Shown: positions 47,116 to 56,689, numbered from the stretch's first letter. The stretch: DNA of 64,000 nucleotides from Kiritimatiellia bacterium (GCA_028716365.1 JAQUPZ010000002.1:637005-701004), one strand, 5' to 3'. The notes: generated by a model not told the origin, from the letters alone. Program-made: numbers and translations.

Positions 47116-47758
47116 ATTCAAATATTCTTAAGAACTCCCCAACAACCATTTGCTTCACTTCAGACATGGAAATACGGGGAACAAGTAAATTCAGCGAAGT
47201 AATTCCTCTACCTACGATCCCGCAGGGGATAATACCTTTATAATCAGCCAGATTCACAGATACATTAAGCGCAAATCCATGCATCGTAACATGCCTTGTC
47301 ACTCTCACGCCAATAGCGGCAATCTTGTCATTCCCGATCCATACGCCCCGGTTATGAGGATCTGTAACACCTTTCAATCCAAATTTTTCAAGCGTACTGC
47401 AGATGACTTCCTCAAGCTTCTGGACATACCACAAGACACCCCGCCCCTCCCCGCCGATATTCATTATTGGATAACCAACGAGCTGACCGGGCCCATGATA
47501 CGTCACATCCCCGCCGCGATCAGTTTTAATCAGACGGATGCCACTCTGGCTGAGTTCGACGTCGGACATTACCACGTTCTTGTCCTTTGCATTACGTCCC
47601 ATGGTATAAACACGATCATGTTCCACAAGAATCAGCACATCAGGTATCTCACCTTTCTTTCTCTGTTCGGCAAGTTTACGCTGGAAGTCCAAGGTCGATT
47701 CATAATCCTGATGACCAAGATCCCTGACACAAAGTATTCTTTTTCCTTCAGCTTTCAT
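47093..47758 (-). CDS. lipB: Octanoyl-[acyl carrier protein]:protein N-octanoyltransferase
   Basis: The roughly 221-residue enzyme transfers octanoate from ACP to lipoyl domains, the step before LipA. Family motifs are RGGDVTYHGPGQLVGYPI, the catalytic Lys in NDKIAAIGVRVTRHVTMHGFALN, and the catalytic Cys in GIIPCGIVGRGITSL. The start is uncertain: ATG at 47758 fits homolog length, while 47779 and 47800 would add residues without matching the family. It precedes and overlaps lipA, making a complete lipoate synthesis pair. Confidence 0.95.
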   Translation of the reverse strand: MKAEGKRILCVRDLGHQDYESTLDFQRKLAEQRKKGEIPDVLILVEHDRVYTMGRNAKDKNVVMSDVELSQSGIRLIKTDRGGDVTYHGPGQLVGYPIMNIGGEGRGVLWYVQKLEEVICSTLEKFGLKGVTDPHNRGVWIGNDKIAAIGVRVTRHVTMHGFALNVSVNLADYKGIIPCGIVGRGITSLNLLVPRISMSEVKQMVVGEFLRIFEYDDVRRE

Positions 47759-47834
47759 GTGTAAACCTAATATCAGCATATTACCTGTAAGAAAAAACAA
47801 AGAAAGCCAGTTTTCAACTTTTCGTTGAATTTGA

Positions 47835-48785
47835 CTATTTACGGAAAAATTTTGGGCGGGGTTCGGGAACCTTCCGGCAGTTATTGCCCGTATTCAAACC
47901 ATAAATCCATCCGGTTTGAAAACGTTTCGGGACAACCATTGCCTGTCGTATCATAGTTCCCGAAGATGTTTTTACAATCAAAGGAACAGTCTCAAAAGCC
48001 ACAGGATATCTGTACTCCGTTCCAACAAAGAACTGAGGAGGAGTTTTGATTTCAAGTAAACGACTGGATGGTATTTCAACAGGCTCAAGAGGAGGAGCAT
48101 GACGTATCACCTGCGTAATTACCTTCGGTTCCGGATCCTGGGGTGGTTTGTTTTCAGCAAGTTTTACCTGTTCACTCGCCTTTCTTCTGCTTTCCCACAA
48201 AGATGTAAGCATCACCTTCTCCTCATCCGAAATAAAAGGAATACCGCGTGATGCATTACCCACCATCACGGCAAGAGAATTTTCAGATATGGAATTCACA
48301 GGAATTTCGGTAGCACCAGCAGGTATCGCATCGCTCTCATTAACATACATCCAGTTACCGCTGTCCATCCATACCAGACAGGCAGTCCATCCTGGCAGGG
48401 AGAGTATCTTTCCCATTTCAAGAGTAAACATCTTGCCATTCGGTGATTTGACCATGACAGAACCTGCTTTCTTCTCGATATACGAGTTCACAGAAGGATT
48501 AAAAACCCGTTCTGCGCTGGGATTAAATGACTTTACTGTATACTCTCCGAGAGGATCACCCAGTCCGGAAAATATTGTTCGCCCGTTAATATGATTAAAT
48601 GATAAAGTTTGCTTGCCCTCAGGTTTTTCCATCACAGAAGTAAACATGTATTCAAAACATGCAGGTTGTATGGCATAGACTCGCAACGATCCGGGCACGT
48701 TTGTTATCTGCGACAAAGCGGAACAAAACGGTATGACAATCATTGATAATATGACCGAAAGCATTCTTGTTACTGAAAACTTCAT
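47835..48785 (-). CDS. Hypothetical secreted protein
   Basis: The 316-residue protein has a signal peptide (about residues 1-25, ending CSALSQ). The mature part is beta-rich with a short Pro-rich section near residue 225 (KPPQDPEPKV). A middle segment, GKMFTLEMGKILSLPGWTACLVWMD, looks like a compact domain. I do not recognise the family. It lies 34 bp before the 5' end of lipB on the same strand, so it may share that transcript, though no functional link is evident. Confidence 0.65.
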   Translation of the reverse strand: MKFSVTRMLSVILSMIVIPFCSALSQITNVPGSLRVYAIQPACFEYMFTSVMEKPEGKQTLSFNHINGRTIFSGLGDPLGEYTVKSFNPSAERVFNPSVNSYIEKKAGSVMVKSPNGKMFTLEMGKILSLPGWTACLVWMDSGNWMYVNESDAIPAGATEIPVNSISENSLAVMVGNASRGIPFISDEEKVMLTSLWESRRKASEQVKLAENKPPQDPEPKVITQVIRHAPPLEPVEIPSSRLLEIKTPPQFFVGTEYRYPVAFETVPLIVKTSSGTMIRQAMVVPKRFQTGWIYGLNTGNNCRKVPEPRPKFFRK

Positions 48786-48941
48786 GAGATGATATTAGCA
48801 TGATCAAATATGAAATCCAAGCCCTCAATCACAGTACTAATGTAAAGATTCATTTCTTGACAACAGCCTTATATAACATAGTGTACAACCCATAATTCCG
48901 AATTTCATGAAATATTTCGAAAATCCCAGGAGGGACAGATT

Positions 48942-49874
48942 ATGATGTGCAGTGAAAAGAAACAATCCACCGCATTTTCAACAAACCGACGCAATTTCCT
49001 GAAGGTTTGTATGATAGGTGGAGTCGTTGCCGCCATGCCCGGCATGTCATCACCGGTAATTGGACAGGAACAGAAGAAGCCCGGCGTTCTGAAACTCAGC
49101 AGCCAGGAAGGTCGTATACCAGGCAAAACCCTCAAGGAAAAGGTCACATCTCTTGAATCATGGGGCGGATGCGGAATGGAATTCGGCGGCAATGCGGTCG
49201 GGAGGGTAAAAGAAATTCAAGATGCCCTGAAAGGCACAAAGATTAAAGTCAGCGCAATCTGCTGGGGATCACACAGTGGAGATCTCGTATCAATGGACAT
49301 GGAAAAACGTAAGAAGGGTATCCAGGACATTAAGGATGCCCTTTCGGCAGCGGGTGAACTGGAATCAACAGGAGTTATTTTTGTTCCATGTTTCCATAAA
49401 CAATCCACCTTGCAAAACGATGAGATTAGGAAAATTTTGATTGATATACTTCCTGATATTGGCAATCACGCGCAAAAATGTAAAACGCGTGTATTGCTTG
49501 AACCTTTGAACAGTGGCGAAACTTTTTATCTTAAGAAACTGGAACAGGCTGCATCGATATGTAACGAATTAAAAAATTCCGGAATAGCAATGATGGGCGA
49601 TTTCTATCATATGAAAAAAGAGGAAACCAGCGATAAGGAAGCATTTATTACCGCCGGAAATAATCTTCACCATGTCCATCTTGCCAGCACAACCAGAGTT
49701 CTCCCCGGACAGGATGATCGAAGTTTTGTCGATGGATTCCGCGGATTGAAAATAATTGGATATCAGGATTATTGCAGTCTTGAATGCGGATGCAAGAAAA
49801 AGACAGATCCGGCCGTAGAAATTCCCAAGGCATTTGAATTTCTTAAGAAACAGTGGGAAGAAGCAACAGTATAA
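48942..49874 (+). CDS. Tat-exported xylose isomerase-like TIM-barrel protein
   Basis: The 310-residue protein starts after AGGAGGG and has a twin-arginine signal (NRRNFLKV, then a hydrophobic stretch to about residue 40). The TIM barrel has candidate metal ligands in LLEPLNSGE (about residue 188), MGDFYHM (about 220), HHVHLAST (about 247) and SLECGC (about 283). It belongs to the sugar phosphate isomerase/epimerase superfamily, often found exported with oxidoreductases in PVC bacteria. A possible -35 TTGACA lies at 48857. The gene is followed by a terminator-like hairpin and then the Gfo/Idh/MocA gene. Confidence 0.87.
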   Translation: MMCSEKKQSTAFSTNRRNFLKVCMIGGVVAAMPGMSSPVIGQEQKKPGVLKLSSQEGRIPGKTLKEKVTSLESWGGCGMEFGGNAVGRVKEIQDALKGTKIKVSAICWGSHSGDLVSMDMEKRKKGIQDIKDALSAAGELESTGVIFVPCFHKQSTLQNDEIRKILIDILPDIGNHAQKCKTRVLLEPLNSGETFYLKKLEQAASICNELKNSGIAMMGDFYHMKKEETSDKEAFITAGNNLHHVHLASTTRVLPGQDDRSFVDGFRGLKIIGYQDYCSLECGCKKKTDPAVEIPKAFEFLKKQWEEATV

Positions 49875-49927
49875 ATGTGATCCTGTTGCATCGAATCAAT
49901 AAAACTTCAATACAATAAAAAGGAGTT

Positions 49928-49951
49928 ACCGCTTCCTTGGAATGCGGTTTT
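49928..49951 (+). terminator. Terminator-like hairpin after the exported isomerase gene
   Basis: The inverted repeat ACCGCTTCC / GGAATGCGGT (49928-49948), with one bulged T and a very short loop, is followed by a run of Ts. It lies 54 bp after the stop of the isomerase gene and about 120 bp before the next gene on the same strand. It is weak but well placed, and it may partly separate the two genes. Confidence 0.5.
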
Positions 49952-50071
49952 GACAGGAAAAAACATAATGACTGAATTTTTGCCGCTTGGCATGATACAT
50001 ATTTAATATTCACCAAGAATCAGTCCGTCTACGGGCAGGATACTCAGTCAAAAACACAGCAGGAGGTAGTT

Positions 50072-51430
50072 ATGGATAGTAGTTCAGTATCAAGAAGAAG
50101 TTTCATGAAAACGTCGGCACTTACCGCTGGAGCGGCTGTGTTGGCTGACATTGGAACAAAGCAGGTATTTGCCGCCGGTTCAGACAAAATTAAGATCGGT
50201 TTAATCGGCTGTGGCGGTAGAGGCAAGGGCGCGGTTAACGACTGTTTCAATGGCGCTAAGCACGTCGGTGCTAAGGTTGAAATTGTAGCGGTAGGCGACC
50301 TTTTCGAAGAACAGGCAAGAAATGCGAAGAAATCCTTCGCCGAGAAGCTTGGTGAAGGATGCAAGATCAATGATGACCATGTCTTCTGGGGATTTGATGC
50401 CTACAAGAAGGTCATTGAGTCAGGTGTTGATATGATTATCCATGCCGGACCTCCGGCGTTCCGTCCGCCGCATATCAAGGCCGCGATCGAAGCCGGTAAG
50501 AATATTTTCATGGAAAAACCCGTGGCGGTTGATCCTGTCGGATGCAGAATGATAATCGAAGCTTCTAAAATGGCGACAGAAAAGAAGCTCGGAGTGGTAT
50601 GCGGGACACAGCGCAGACACGCTCCTAACTATCTTGAGACCATGAAACGAATTCATAATGGAGATATCGGCGAGCTGGTGAGCGGACAATGCTACTGGGG
50701 TTTCGGTGGCGGAATCTGGTTCCGTGACAAGATAGGGCCCTTCGAGCAATTGAGTGATCTCGAGTGGCAGTGCCATAATTGGTATCACTGGGACTGGCTC
50801 AGCGGTGACCAGATATGCGAACAGCATATCCACAACATTGACGTATTGAACTGGTGTTTCAATGGTCCGCCTAAGAAAATCTTTGCGGCCGGCGGCAGGT
50901 TGTCACGTGACAACCAGATCCTGCCCCACATCAAAAACACCGCAAACCTCGAACGCATGGGTAAGACAGACGGGCACTACAACATGCTTGGCAATATATA
51001 TGACCACATGGCCGCAGAACTCGAGTACCCGAATGGCGCACGCTGCGTGAGCATCTCCGGGCACGTCACGGGTGGGTCGAGCCGTGTTGGCGAACGCATT
51101 GTCGGAACAAAGGGTACATCGAACTGTTCCGGTAAAATCGAAGGCGAAAAACCTTTCGATTACAAGGGTGAATCTCCCAGCTCTATGACTCTGGAGCATG
51201 CAGATCTGCTTAAGAGTATCATGGACGGAAAACCTCTTAACGAGGGTATCCGCATCGCCGAGAGTACACTGACCGCCATCGGAATCCGTATGTCCTGCTA
51301 CACCGGCAGGGAACTGCAGTGGGACTGGCTGCTGAATGCTTCAAAGCTGGACATAGTGCCCAAGGACCTCAAACCTGGTCCTGGCCATTTCCCGGCTATT
51401 GCAGTGCCAGGTGTAACAAAGCTGATCTAG
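50072..51430 (+). CDS. Tat-exported Gfo/Idh/MocA family oxidoreductase
   Basis: This 452-residue NAD(P)-dependent dehydrogenase has a strong GGAGG site, a twin-arginine signal (SRRSFMKTSALTAGAAVLA) and a Rossmann motif IGLIGCGGRGKGAVND near residue 43. The catalytic EKPVAVDPVG lies near residue 150. The C-terminal domain has a long insertion and a His-rich segment (HNIDVLNWCFNGP). Exported members oxidise or deglycosylate sugars by an NAD-bound redox cycle, with the cofactor carried folded by Tat. It follows the exported isomerase gene, suggesting a shared extracytoplasmic sugar pathway. A strong terminator follows. Confidence 0.93.
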   Translation: MDSSSVSRRSFMKTSALTAGAAVLADIGTKQVFAAGSDKIKIGLIGCGGRGKGAVNDCFNGAKHVGAKVEIVAVGDLFEEQARNAKKSFAEKLGEGCKINDDHVFWGFDAYKKVIESGVDMIIHAGPPAFRPPHIKAAIEAGKNIFMEKPVAVDPVGCRMIIEASKMATEKKLGVVCGTQRRHAPNYLETMKRIHNGDIGELVSGQCYWGFGGGIWFRDKIGPFEQLSDLEWQCHNWYHWDWLSGDQICEQHIHNIDVLNWCFNGPPKKIFAAGGRLSRDNQILPHIKNTANLERMGKTDGHYNMLGNIYDHMAAELEYPNGARCVSISGHVTGGSSRVGERIVGTKGTSNCSGKIEGEKPFDYKGESPSSMTLEHADLLKSIMDGKPLNEGIRIAESTLTAIGIRMSCYTGRELQWDWLLNASKLDIVPKDLKPGPGHFPAIAVPGVTKLI

Positions 51431-51445
51431 CAGTTGGATGATAAC

Positions 51446-51479
51446 AAAACCCCGCCCTGTTAATCCGGGGCGGGGTTTT
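51446..51479. terminator. Strong bidirectional terminator between convergent genes
   Basis: A perfect 12-bp stem (AAAACCCCGCCC at 51446-51457 and GGGCGGGGTTTT at 51468-51479) encloses a 10-nt loop. The A-run on one side and the T-run on the other allow termination in both directions. It lies between the stops of the Gfo/Idh/MocA gene and the DUF1638 gene. Confidence 0.92.
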
Positions 51480-51502
51480 CTATTTACGGGTTTGACAGTC
51501 AA

Positions 51503-52243
51503 TCAAGACAATTTTTCGGCCCTGATAACATCGTCGTCATGTGAAGCCTTCACTGATTCACCAGGCTGAAGAATCAGAAAGTCATCATCCCATTCACCAT
51601 TAACAAGCTTACGGAGAATATCCATTGATCCTTGAATTTTCTCAAAAACCAAGTTCTTCTCCCTTGCCTCTTTTTCCGCTATGCTGGCAAAATGATCTTC
51701 GCAATCCAATCCCATACAAATAAAGGCAAGTTTATCATAATTGGCAGTGAGGTCCCCCATTGTTTCCATGATATACTGGGCATTGTCTTCTCCATACTTC
51801 TGGACAAGCTCTTCGTATTTCATGTGGAGCCCAAGTTTCTGTGAAATCGTCACGTCATCGACACTTTCGCCGTCTCCGCGCTCAATCCATCCAGTTGTCC
51901 TGTAATACGTTCCAGGGCTGTTATTGAAACAATCCTGGTACTTCTTCCTGCTTCCCAGGAAAAGTGTTATGCAGTCATGGGCCCTGGGTAAAACGATTCT
52001 GGTATTCCGTGACGTAAGACCCGCAACACCATTATTACATAGACCGTATCCTAAAAGCACAGCATCATATTTACCGTCGGGAACACTATCGATACGCTCC
52101 TGAAGTCTTGGTTTCATTTTTTCCACACCAAGATCGTGAAGTCCCTTTGGAAGAAATTCAGCATCACAAATATGCGGACTGTTTGCCGTCAGGAATGATA
52201 TTTCCCGGCAAAGGACTTCACAACATATCAATTTCAATCGCAT
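51503..52243 (-). CDS. DUF1638 domain protein
   Basis: The 246-residue protein matches the DUF1638 family, with KLICCEVLCREI at the start, YDAVLLGYGLCNNGVAGL near residue 70 and ITLFLGSRKKYQDCF near residue 100. Conserved Cys residues (CCEVLC and GLC) and the short motif order are typical. The function is unknown; related genes occur near methyltransferase and corrinoid genes in other bacteria. I choose ATG at 52243 with GGAG upstream over a GTG at 52252. It stands alone between two terminators and convergent or divergent genes. Confidence 0.85.
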   Translation of the reverse strand: MRLKLICCEVLCREISFLTANSPHICDAEFLPKGLHDLGVEKMKPRLQERIDSVPDGKYDAVLLGYGLCNNGVAGLTSRNTRIVLPRAHDCITLFLGSRKKYQDCFNNSPGTYYRTTGWIERGDGESVDDVTISQKLGLHMKYEELVQKYGEDNAQYIMETMGDLTANYDKLAFICMGLDCEDHFASIAEKEAREKNLVFEKIQGSMDILRKLVNGEWDDDFLILQPGESVKASHDDDVIRAEKLS

Positions 52244-52330
52244 AATCACCACTCCGCATCTTTACTCTCTCTGAATAATTCGAGGTTAACTGTTATGAAT
52301 TAATGAGTTCAAGGAGATTCCTGTCTATTC

Positions 52331-52359
52331 TTGACTTGACGCTTTTTTTGATATATGTA
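52331..52359 (+). promoter_or_regulatory. Candidate sigma-70-type promoter for the 109-residue lipoprotein
   Basis: A -35 box TTGACT (52331-52336) is followed by a 17-bp spacer and a -10 box TATGTA (52354-52359). Transcription from here would begin about 40 bases before the GTG start of the lipoprotein gene, leaving room for its G-rich ribosome site. Confidence 0.5.
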
Positions 52360-52408
52360 CGTCTAATGTTTTTCTAATTTCAGGTGTGTTTTCCAAGTGG
52401 GGGGGTGC

Positions 52409-52738
52409 GTGAAAAAGGTTGTAGTTTATCTTGCAGTACTGGGTTTGGCATATGTTCTTGTTGGTTGCGGAAAGGCCCAAAAGTCTCCTGAAATAAAAGT
52501 TTCCGAAACCCCGGCGGCAGAAAAACCGCAGGTTTATTGTCCTTGTATGGGCGGAGGAACAGCAGAAGAGGAAGTTTCTAAAACCCCAGCTACAGCACCT
52601 GTAGCTCCGGTGGCAAAAGCAAAGCCTGCGGTAACTCCAGCAACAATGCCCATAGCATCAACAGCAAAAACGCCCAATGTTCCTGATGCGACTCCCGCCG
52701 TAACAACAACCCCTAAGGCCGCTCCCGAGAATAAATAG
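52409..52738 (+). CDS. Small Ala/Pro/Thr-rich lipoprotein
   Basis: From the GTG at 52409, with a run of G residues upstream, the 109-residue protein has a lipoprotein signal with lipobox LVGC (lipidated Cys about residue 21). The mature part is a low-complexity Pro/Ala/Thr/Lys tail, with a small Cys-rich spot (YCPCMGGG). It should be anchored in a membrane as an extended linker-like protein. No domain is recognised. A promoter and a terminator frame it as a single-gene unit. Confidence 0.7.
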   Translation: MKKVVVYLAVLGLAYVLVGCGKAQKSPEIKVSETPAAEKPQVYCPCMGGGTAEEEVSKTPATAPVAPVAKAKPAVTPATMPIASTAKTPNVPDATPAVTTTPKAAPENK

Positions 52739-52756
52739 TATTTGGAAGGCAAATAG

Positions 52757-52790
52757 AAAGCCGATAGTTTATCCATCGGCCTTTTTGTTT
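52757..52790 (+). terminator. Rho-independent terminator after the lipoprotein gene
   Basis: The stem GCCGAT / ATCGGC (52760-52765 and 52775-52780) with a 9-nt loop is followed by CTTTTTGTTTT. It lies 20 bp after the stop of the lipoprotein gene and opposite the end of the convergent BamE-like gene. Confidence 0.75.
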
Positions 52791-52844
52791 TAGACGGCAA
52801 TGATCATCAGGACGATTCCTGTTTAAACATGCATCCGTAGATTT

Positions 52845-53285
52845 TCAATGACGCAGTTTCTCTATTGCCTTTACTTTGTCGCCATCAAACTCAACCCGTA
52901 ATGATTCGTACTCCCTTGTACGATTCCTGCTAATCCACGCCAAATCACGCATTTGATGCATATGACCTTTTACATCACGATAATAATACCAAGTCTCAAG
53001 AGGTTCATATTCAGTCCAGACATGAAAATCATTATAGGACCAGATTTCTGTCATACCCGTCTCGGTTTTACGTTCATAAATACTATTCGGTCTGCCAAAC
53101 GCGAGAAAAACCATGCCCTTCGTATAACCAACCTCTATCACCCCTTTTTTGACGTTCTCCTGAATTTCTGGCGAAAAACTGGCGAACAGATCAGGGTTCT
53201 TTTTGATCCGGTTGGCTGGTGTTGAACAACCAACCATCATCAATGGAATAACAACAAGAAAAACAATCAAAATTTGTCTGTTCAT
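52845..53285 (-). CDS. BamE/SmpA-like lipoprotein
   Basis: The 146-residue protein has a lipoprotein signal with lipobox MVGC (lipidated Cys about residue 20). The mature part has the SmpA/BamE-like pattern: KGMVFLAFGRPNSIYERKTE, then IWSYNDF and late GDKVKAIEKL. BamE-like proteins help outer-membrane protein assembly, but many distant members have no known role. It converges with the small lipoprotein gene and lies 65 bp from the rsmE gene on the same strand, so it may be co-transcribed with it. Confidence 0.75.
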   Translation of the reverse strand: MNRQILIVFLVVIPLMMVGCSTPANRIKKNPDLFASFSPEIQENVKKGVIEVGYTKGMVFLAFGRPNSIYERKTETGMTEIWSYNDFHVWTEYEPLETWYYYRDVKGHMHQMRDLAWISRNRTREYESLRVEFDGDKVKAIEKLRH

Positions 53286-53350
53286 CGTTACAGATAATGC
53301 TCAAAGAGAGATGTCAATCTCAAGACAAATTGTCTGATTCAGAATACAGA

Positions 53351-54085
53351 CTATTGCGTATCGATTACCGCATGCGCCAGCGCCAAAGCAGAAATACAGG
53401 CCGTATCACTCCTCAATATTCGCGCACCCATATTGACACATATAAAACTGTGTGCTTTCAGTAAATCCACCTCAAAATCAGTCCAGCCACCCTCTGGCCC
53501 GATCGCAATGAGTATTCGGCCGTTCTTCACTCCTTCAAAAGCCTGAACAGCATTTGAACCATTAAAATGAAATACAAAACAGGAACTCTGCGGAAAAATA
53601 TCACTTAATTCGTCTTCAACAAATACTTTCAATCGACGGCATATTGTTACCTTCGGCATCCTCGTGTCACTTGACTGCATTAATCCTTCGATCAGCAATG
53701 GTTCATAGTATTTCTTTTCCAGCCACTGTGTGTCGAAATAATTGCGTTCTACTTTCGCGGCATTGGTTATGATAATACGACCGACACCCATTGAAGCCAA
53801 TGAAGGCCATAGACGTTTCATCACCTTAGGACGCGGAAGGGCCAGTATGAGATCAACACAAGGAACCGGCATCGTTCCGCCATTAAGGACACACTTCAAC
53901 ACGACATGTGCCTTGCCGGTTTCCACGATAATGCCATCACCAGTTGCTCCATCAATTACACCTGCACGAACCTTCTGGCCAACTTTTCCGTGCAAAACTT
54001 CCAGAACATGTTTTGCACGTACACCCGTAAGGTTTACGATCCCATCGGCATTAATTTCATCTTCTTTAAATAAAATTCTATTCAC
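53351..54085 (-). CDS. rsmE: 16S rRNA m3U1498 methyltransferase
   Basis: This 244-residue SPOUT-family enzyme methylates U1498 of 16S rRNA using S-adenosylmethionine. It has an N-terminal PUA-like domain. The SPOUT knot follows, with LILALPRPKVMKRLWPSLAS near residue 85, IAIGPEGGWTDFEVDLL near 192 and GARILRSDTACISALALA at the end, the region that forms the cofactor knot. It is 65 bp upstream of the BamE-like gene. Confidence 0.94.
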   Translation of the reverse strand: MNRILFKEDEINADGIVNLTGVRAKHVLEVLHGKVGQKVRAGVIDGATGDGIIVETGKAHVVLKCVLNGGTMPVPCVDLILALPRPKVMKRLWPSLASMGVGRIIITNAAKVERNYFDTQWLEKKYYEPLLIEGLMQSSDTRMPKVTICRRLKVFVEDELSDIFPQSSCFVFHFNGSNAVQAFEGVKNGRILIAIGPEGGWTDFEVDLLKAHSFICVNMGARILRSDTACISALALAHAVIDTQ

Positions 54086-54325
54086 GGTCGATTAAACATC
54101 CTTATCAAATACTGGTCGTGGTTGTCTCTACCATAAAAAAGCATCCTGAAAGAATTTCACTGCATTTCAATCCTTCCCGTTTCCAAAGGAAACATTTATT
54201 TTCCTTTTGTATCCATGTATATTACCATATTGATATTATAAATTTACAAGATGCGAAAATTATGCTTCAGCGGCACTGTCCAAGGATACAGATATTGAGA
54301 CATTCCAAACCTAGGAGGTAAAAAA

Positions 54326-56689
54326 ATGAAGCAAGTCATTTTGTTATCCATTCTGTTCACAGCAATACTCATCACCACGGTCCAAGCCGAACAGAATGAA
54401 AAGAAAAATCCCGTGATACCCATTAAGGCCCAATCATTTGCCCTGGAACAGATAAAACTTTTGAACGGGCCTTTCAAAGACAATATGCTTCGTAATAAGA
54501 AATATCTTCTCGACCTTGAACCTGACCGTTTTCTTTTCACATTCAAGCTGACCGCCGGCCTGCCGACATCTGCCCAACCGTATGGCGGATGGGAAAAACC
54601 GAATGGTGAACTCCGTGGTCACAGCATGGGGCATTATCTGACTGCCCTTTCTCTTACATATGCAAGTACCGGTGAAAAAGAATTCAAGAGAAGAGTCGAA
54701 TATATCGTCACCGAACTGGCCAAGTCCCAGGAAGCCATGCCGTCAAAGGGATATAATAATGGGTTCCTTTCCGCCTATCCTGAATCCTTCTTTGATCGTG
54801 TCGATGCCTGTAAACCCGTCTGGGCGCCCTACTATACCCTGCACAAGATCCTCGCCGGACTTTTGGATTCTTACATTTATTGTGACAATAAACAGGCACT
54901 CGACATTCTTGAAAAAATGGTCGCCTGGCTTAAACCCCGCATAGAGCGCCTGGGTCATGGCCAGCAACAGAAGGTACTTGGCAATGAACACGGTGGTATG
55001 AACGAAACACTTGCCAACCTTTACGCCATCACTGGAAATCCGGATCACCTGAAACTTGCCAAAGAATTCAATCACGAAGTTATATTCAATCCCCTTGCAA
55101 AAGGTGAAGACCAACTTAATGGCAAACATGCCAACACGCAAATTCCGAAGATTACAGGTGCTGCGCGTGAATACGAACTGACCGGCGAAACAAACTTCAA
55201 GGATATTGCCTCAAATTTCTGGAAATTTGTGGCAATTGATCGCTCCTACTGTATCGGCGGACACAGTGACAGCGAACATTTCTTTCCGGTTGATCAATTT
55301 TCGCAACACCTCAACCCAGCGACCTGCGAGACGTGTAACACTTATAACATGCTGAAACTCACACGACATCTGTTTGAGTGGGAACCAAAGGCTGAAATAA
55401 TGGATTTTTATGAACGCGCGCTTTTCAACCAGATACTCGGTTCACAGGATCCCAACAAAGGAATGGTTATTTACTTCGCCTCATTAAAGCCTGGCCACTT
55501 CAAGACCTACTCAACGCCATATGATTCTTTCTGGTGCTGTGTCGGTACTGGTATCGAAAATCACAGTAAATATGGTGAAATGATTTTTTCCCACGACGAT
55601 AAATCGCTGTTTCTTAACCTATTCATCGCATCAGAACTAAACTGGAAGGAAAAAGGACTTGTTGTGAAGCAAGAAACCCAGTTCCCCGAACAGGATACAA
55701 CCAGATTAACGATGAAGTGTGAGAAGCCTGTTAAACTAGCGCTCAAGGTACGTTATCCTGCTTGGGTAACCGGCGGCATGACAATAAACATAAACGGGAA
55801 AAAAGAAGAAATTTCGGGTACGGCAGGTTCATACATCACGGTTGACCGCGAATGGAAAGATGGTGACCAGATCGAAATAAAAATCCCAATGCAAATTCAC
55901 CTCGAAGCCATTCCTGGCAATCCTGATATAGTTGCCGTCTTGTATGGCCCAATCGTTCTCGCAGGTGAACTCGGAATTGAAGGTCTGGGAAAAATATCTC
56001 CTTATGTCAAAGGTCAATTGGATCTGGCAAAAACTCCGGTTCCCAACATTCCGATACTTGTGTGTAAGGCAAAAGAACTGCCTGGTAAAATTGAACCAGT
56101 TACCGGTAAACCACTGACATTCCAGACGAAAGGTATCGGCCGTCCGAAAGACGTATCACTAATTCCCTACTATAAAATACACTATCAGCGACTTACCGTT
56201 TATTGGAAACTCTTCTCAGAAGCAGACTGGAAAAAGAAAGAAGCAGAAATTATGGCGGAAGCGGAAAAACGTAAAGCGTTTGAAGCCAGGATTATTGACG
56301 AAATAAAACCCGGCGAACAACAATCTGAAACTGATCATAACCTTAAAAGCGAACACTCCAACTCCGGTGACTTCCACGACAGGAAATGGCGGGATGCCTT
56401 CGGCTGGTTCAGCTACGAAATGAAGGTATTAAAGGACAAGCCGATGATACTGGCCTGCACATACTGGGGTGATGATGCAGGTAAACGCGAGTTTAATATT
56501 CTCGTCGATGGAGAAAAAATAACCACCCAGAAACTGAACCATAATAAGCGGGGTGAGTTCTATGAAGAGCAATATGTTATTCCGGAAAATCTTACAAAAA
56601 ACAAAGAAAAGGTTACCATAAAGTTCCAGTCACACCCTGGTAATATCGCCGGTGGCATGTTCGGAATATTGATGTTGAAAAAAGAATAA
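54326..56689 (+). CDS. GH127 beta-L-arabinofuranosidase (DUF1680)
   Basis: The 787-residue secreted enzyme has GGAGG six bases upstream and a signal peptide ending VQAEQ. The (alpha/alpha)6 domain has RGHSMGHYLTALS near residue 93. The zinc/catalytic site is complete: the Glu-x-Cys of TCETCNTYNML near residue 335 and the Cys pair of SFWCCVGTG near 405. These match Glu338, Cys340 and Cys417-418 of HypBA1, which cleaves beta-L-arabinofuranosides by a cysteine glycosyl enzyme. C-terminal beta domains follow, with a long Lys/Glu-rich linker near 640. It should release arabinose from plant or algal glycans. Confidence 0.93.
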   Translation: MKQVILLSILFTAILITTVQAEQNEKKNPVIPIKAQSFALEQIKLLNGPFKDNMLRNKKYLLDLEPDRFLFTFKLTAGLPTSAQPYGGWEKPNGELRGHSMGHYLTALSLTYASTGEKEFKRRVEYIVTELAKSQEAMPSKGYNNGFLSAYPESFFDRVDACKPVWAPYYTLHKILAGLLDSYIYCDNKQALDILEKMVAWLKPRIERLGHGQQQKVLGNEHGGMNETLANLYAITGNPDHLKLAKEFNHEVIFNPLAKGEDQLNGKHANTQIPKITGAAREYELTGETNFKDIASNFWKFVAIDRSYCIGGHSDSEHFFPVDQFSQHLNPATCETCNTYNMLKLTRHLFEWEPKAEIMDFYERALFNQILGSQDPNKGMVIYFASLKPGHFKTYSTPYDSFWCCVGTGIENHSKYGEMIFSHDDKSLFLNLFIASELNWKEKGLVVKQETQFPEQDTTRLTMKCEKPVKLALKVRYPAWVTGGMTININGKKEEISGTAGSYITVDREWKDGDQIEIKIPMQIHLEAIPGNPDIVAVLYGPIVLAGELGIEGLGKISPYVKGQLDLAKTPVPNIPILVCKAKELPGKIEPVTGKPLTFQTKGIGRPKDVSLIPYYKIHYQRLTVYWKLFSEADWKKKEAEIMAEAEKRKAFEARIIDEIKPGEQQSETDHNLKSEHSNSGDFHDRKWRDAFGWFSYEMKVLKDKPMILACTYWGDDAGKREFNILVDGEKITTQKLNHNKRGEFYEEQYVIPENLTKNKEKVTIKFQSHPGNIAGGMFGILMLKKE

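Noticed and set aside
52331-52359. A regulatory function for the many other -35/-10-like pairs in AT-rich gaps
   Set aside because: Apart from this site and the one at 26126-26154, the pairs I checked (for example upstream of 56841) have spacers far from 16-18 bp.
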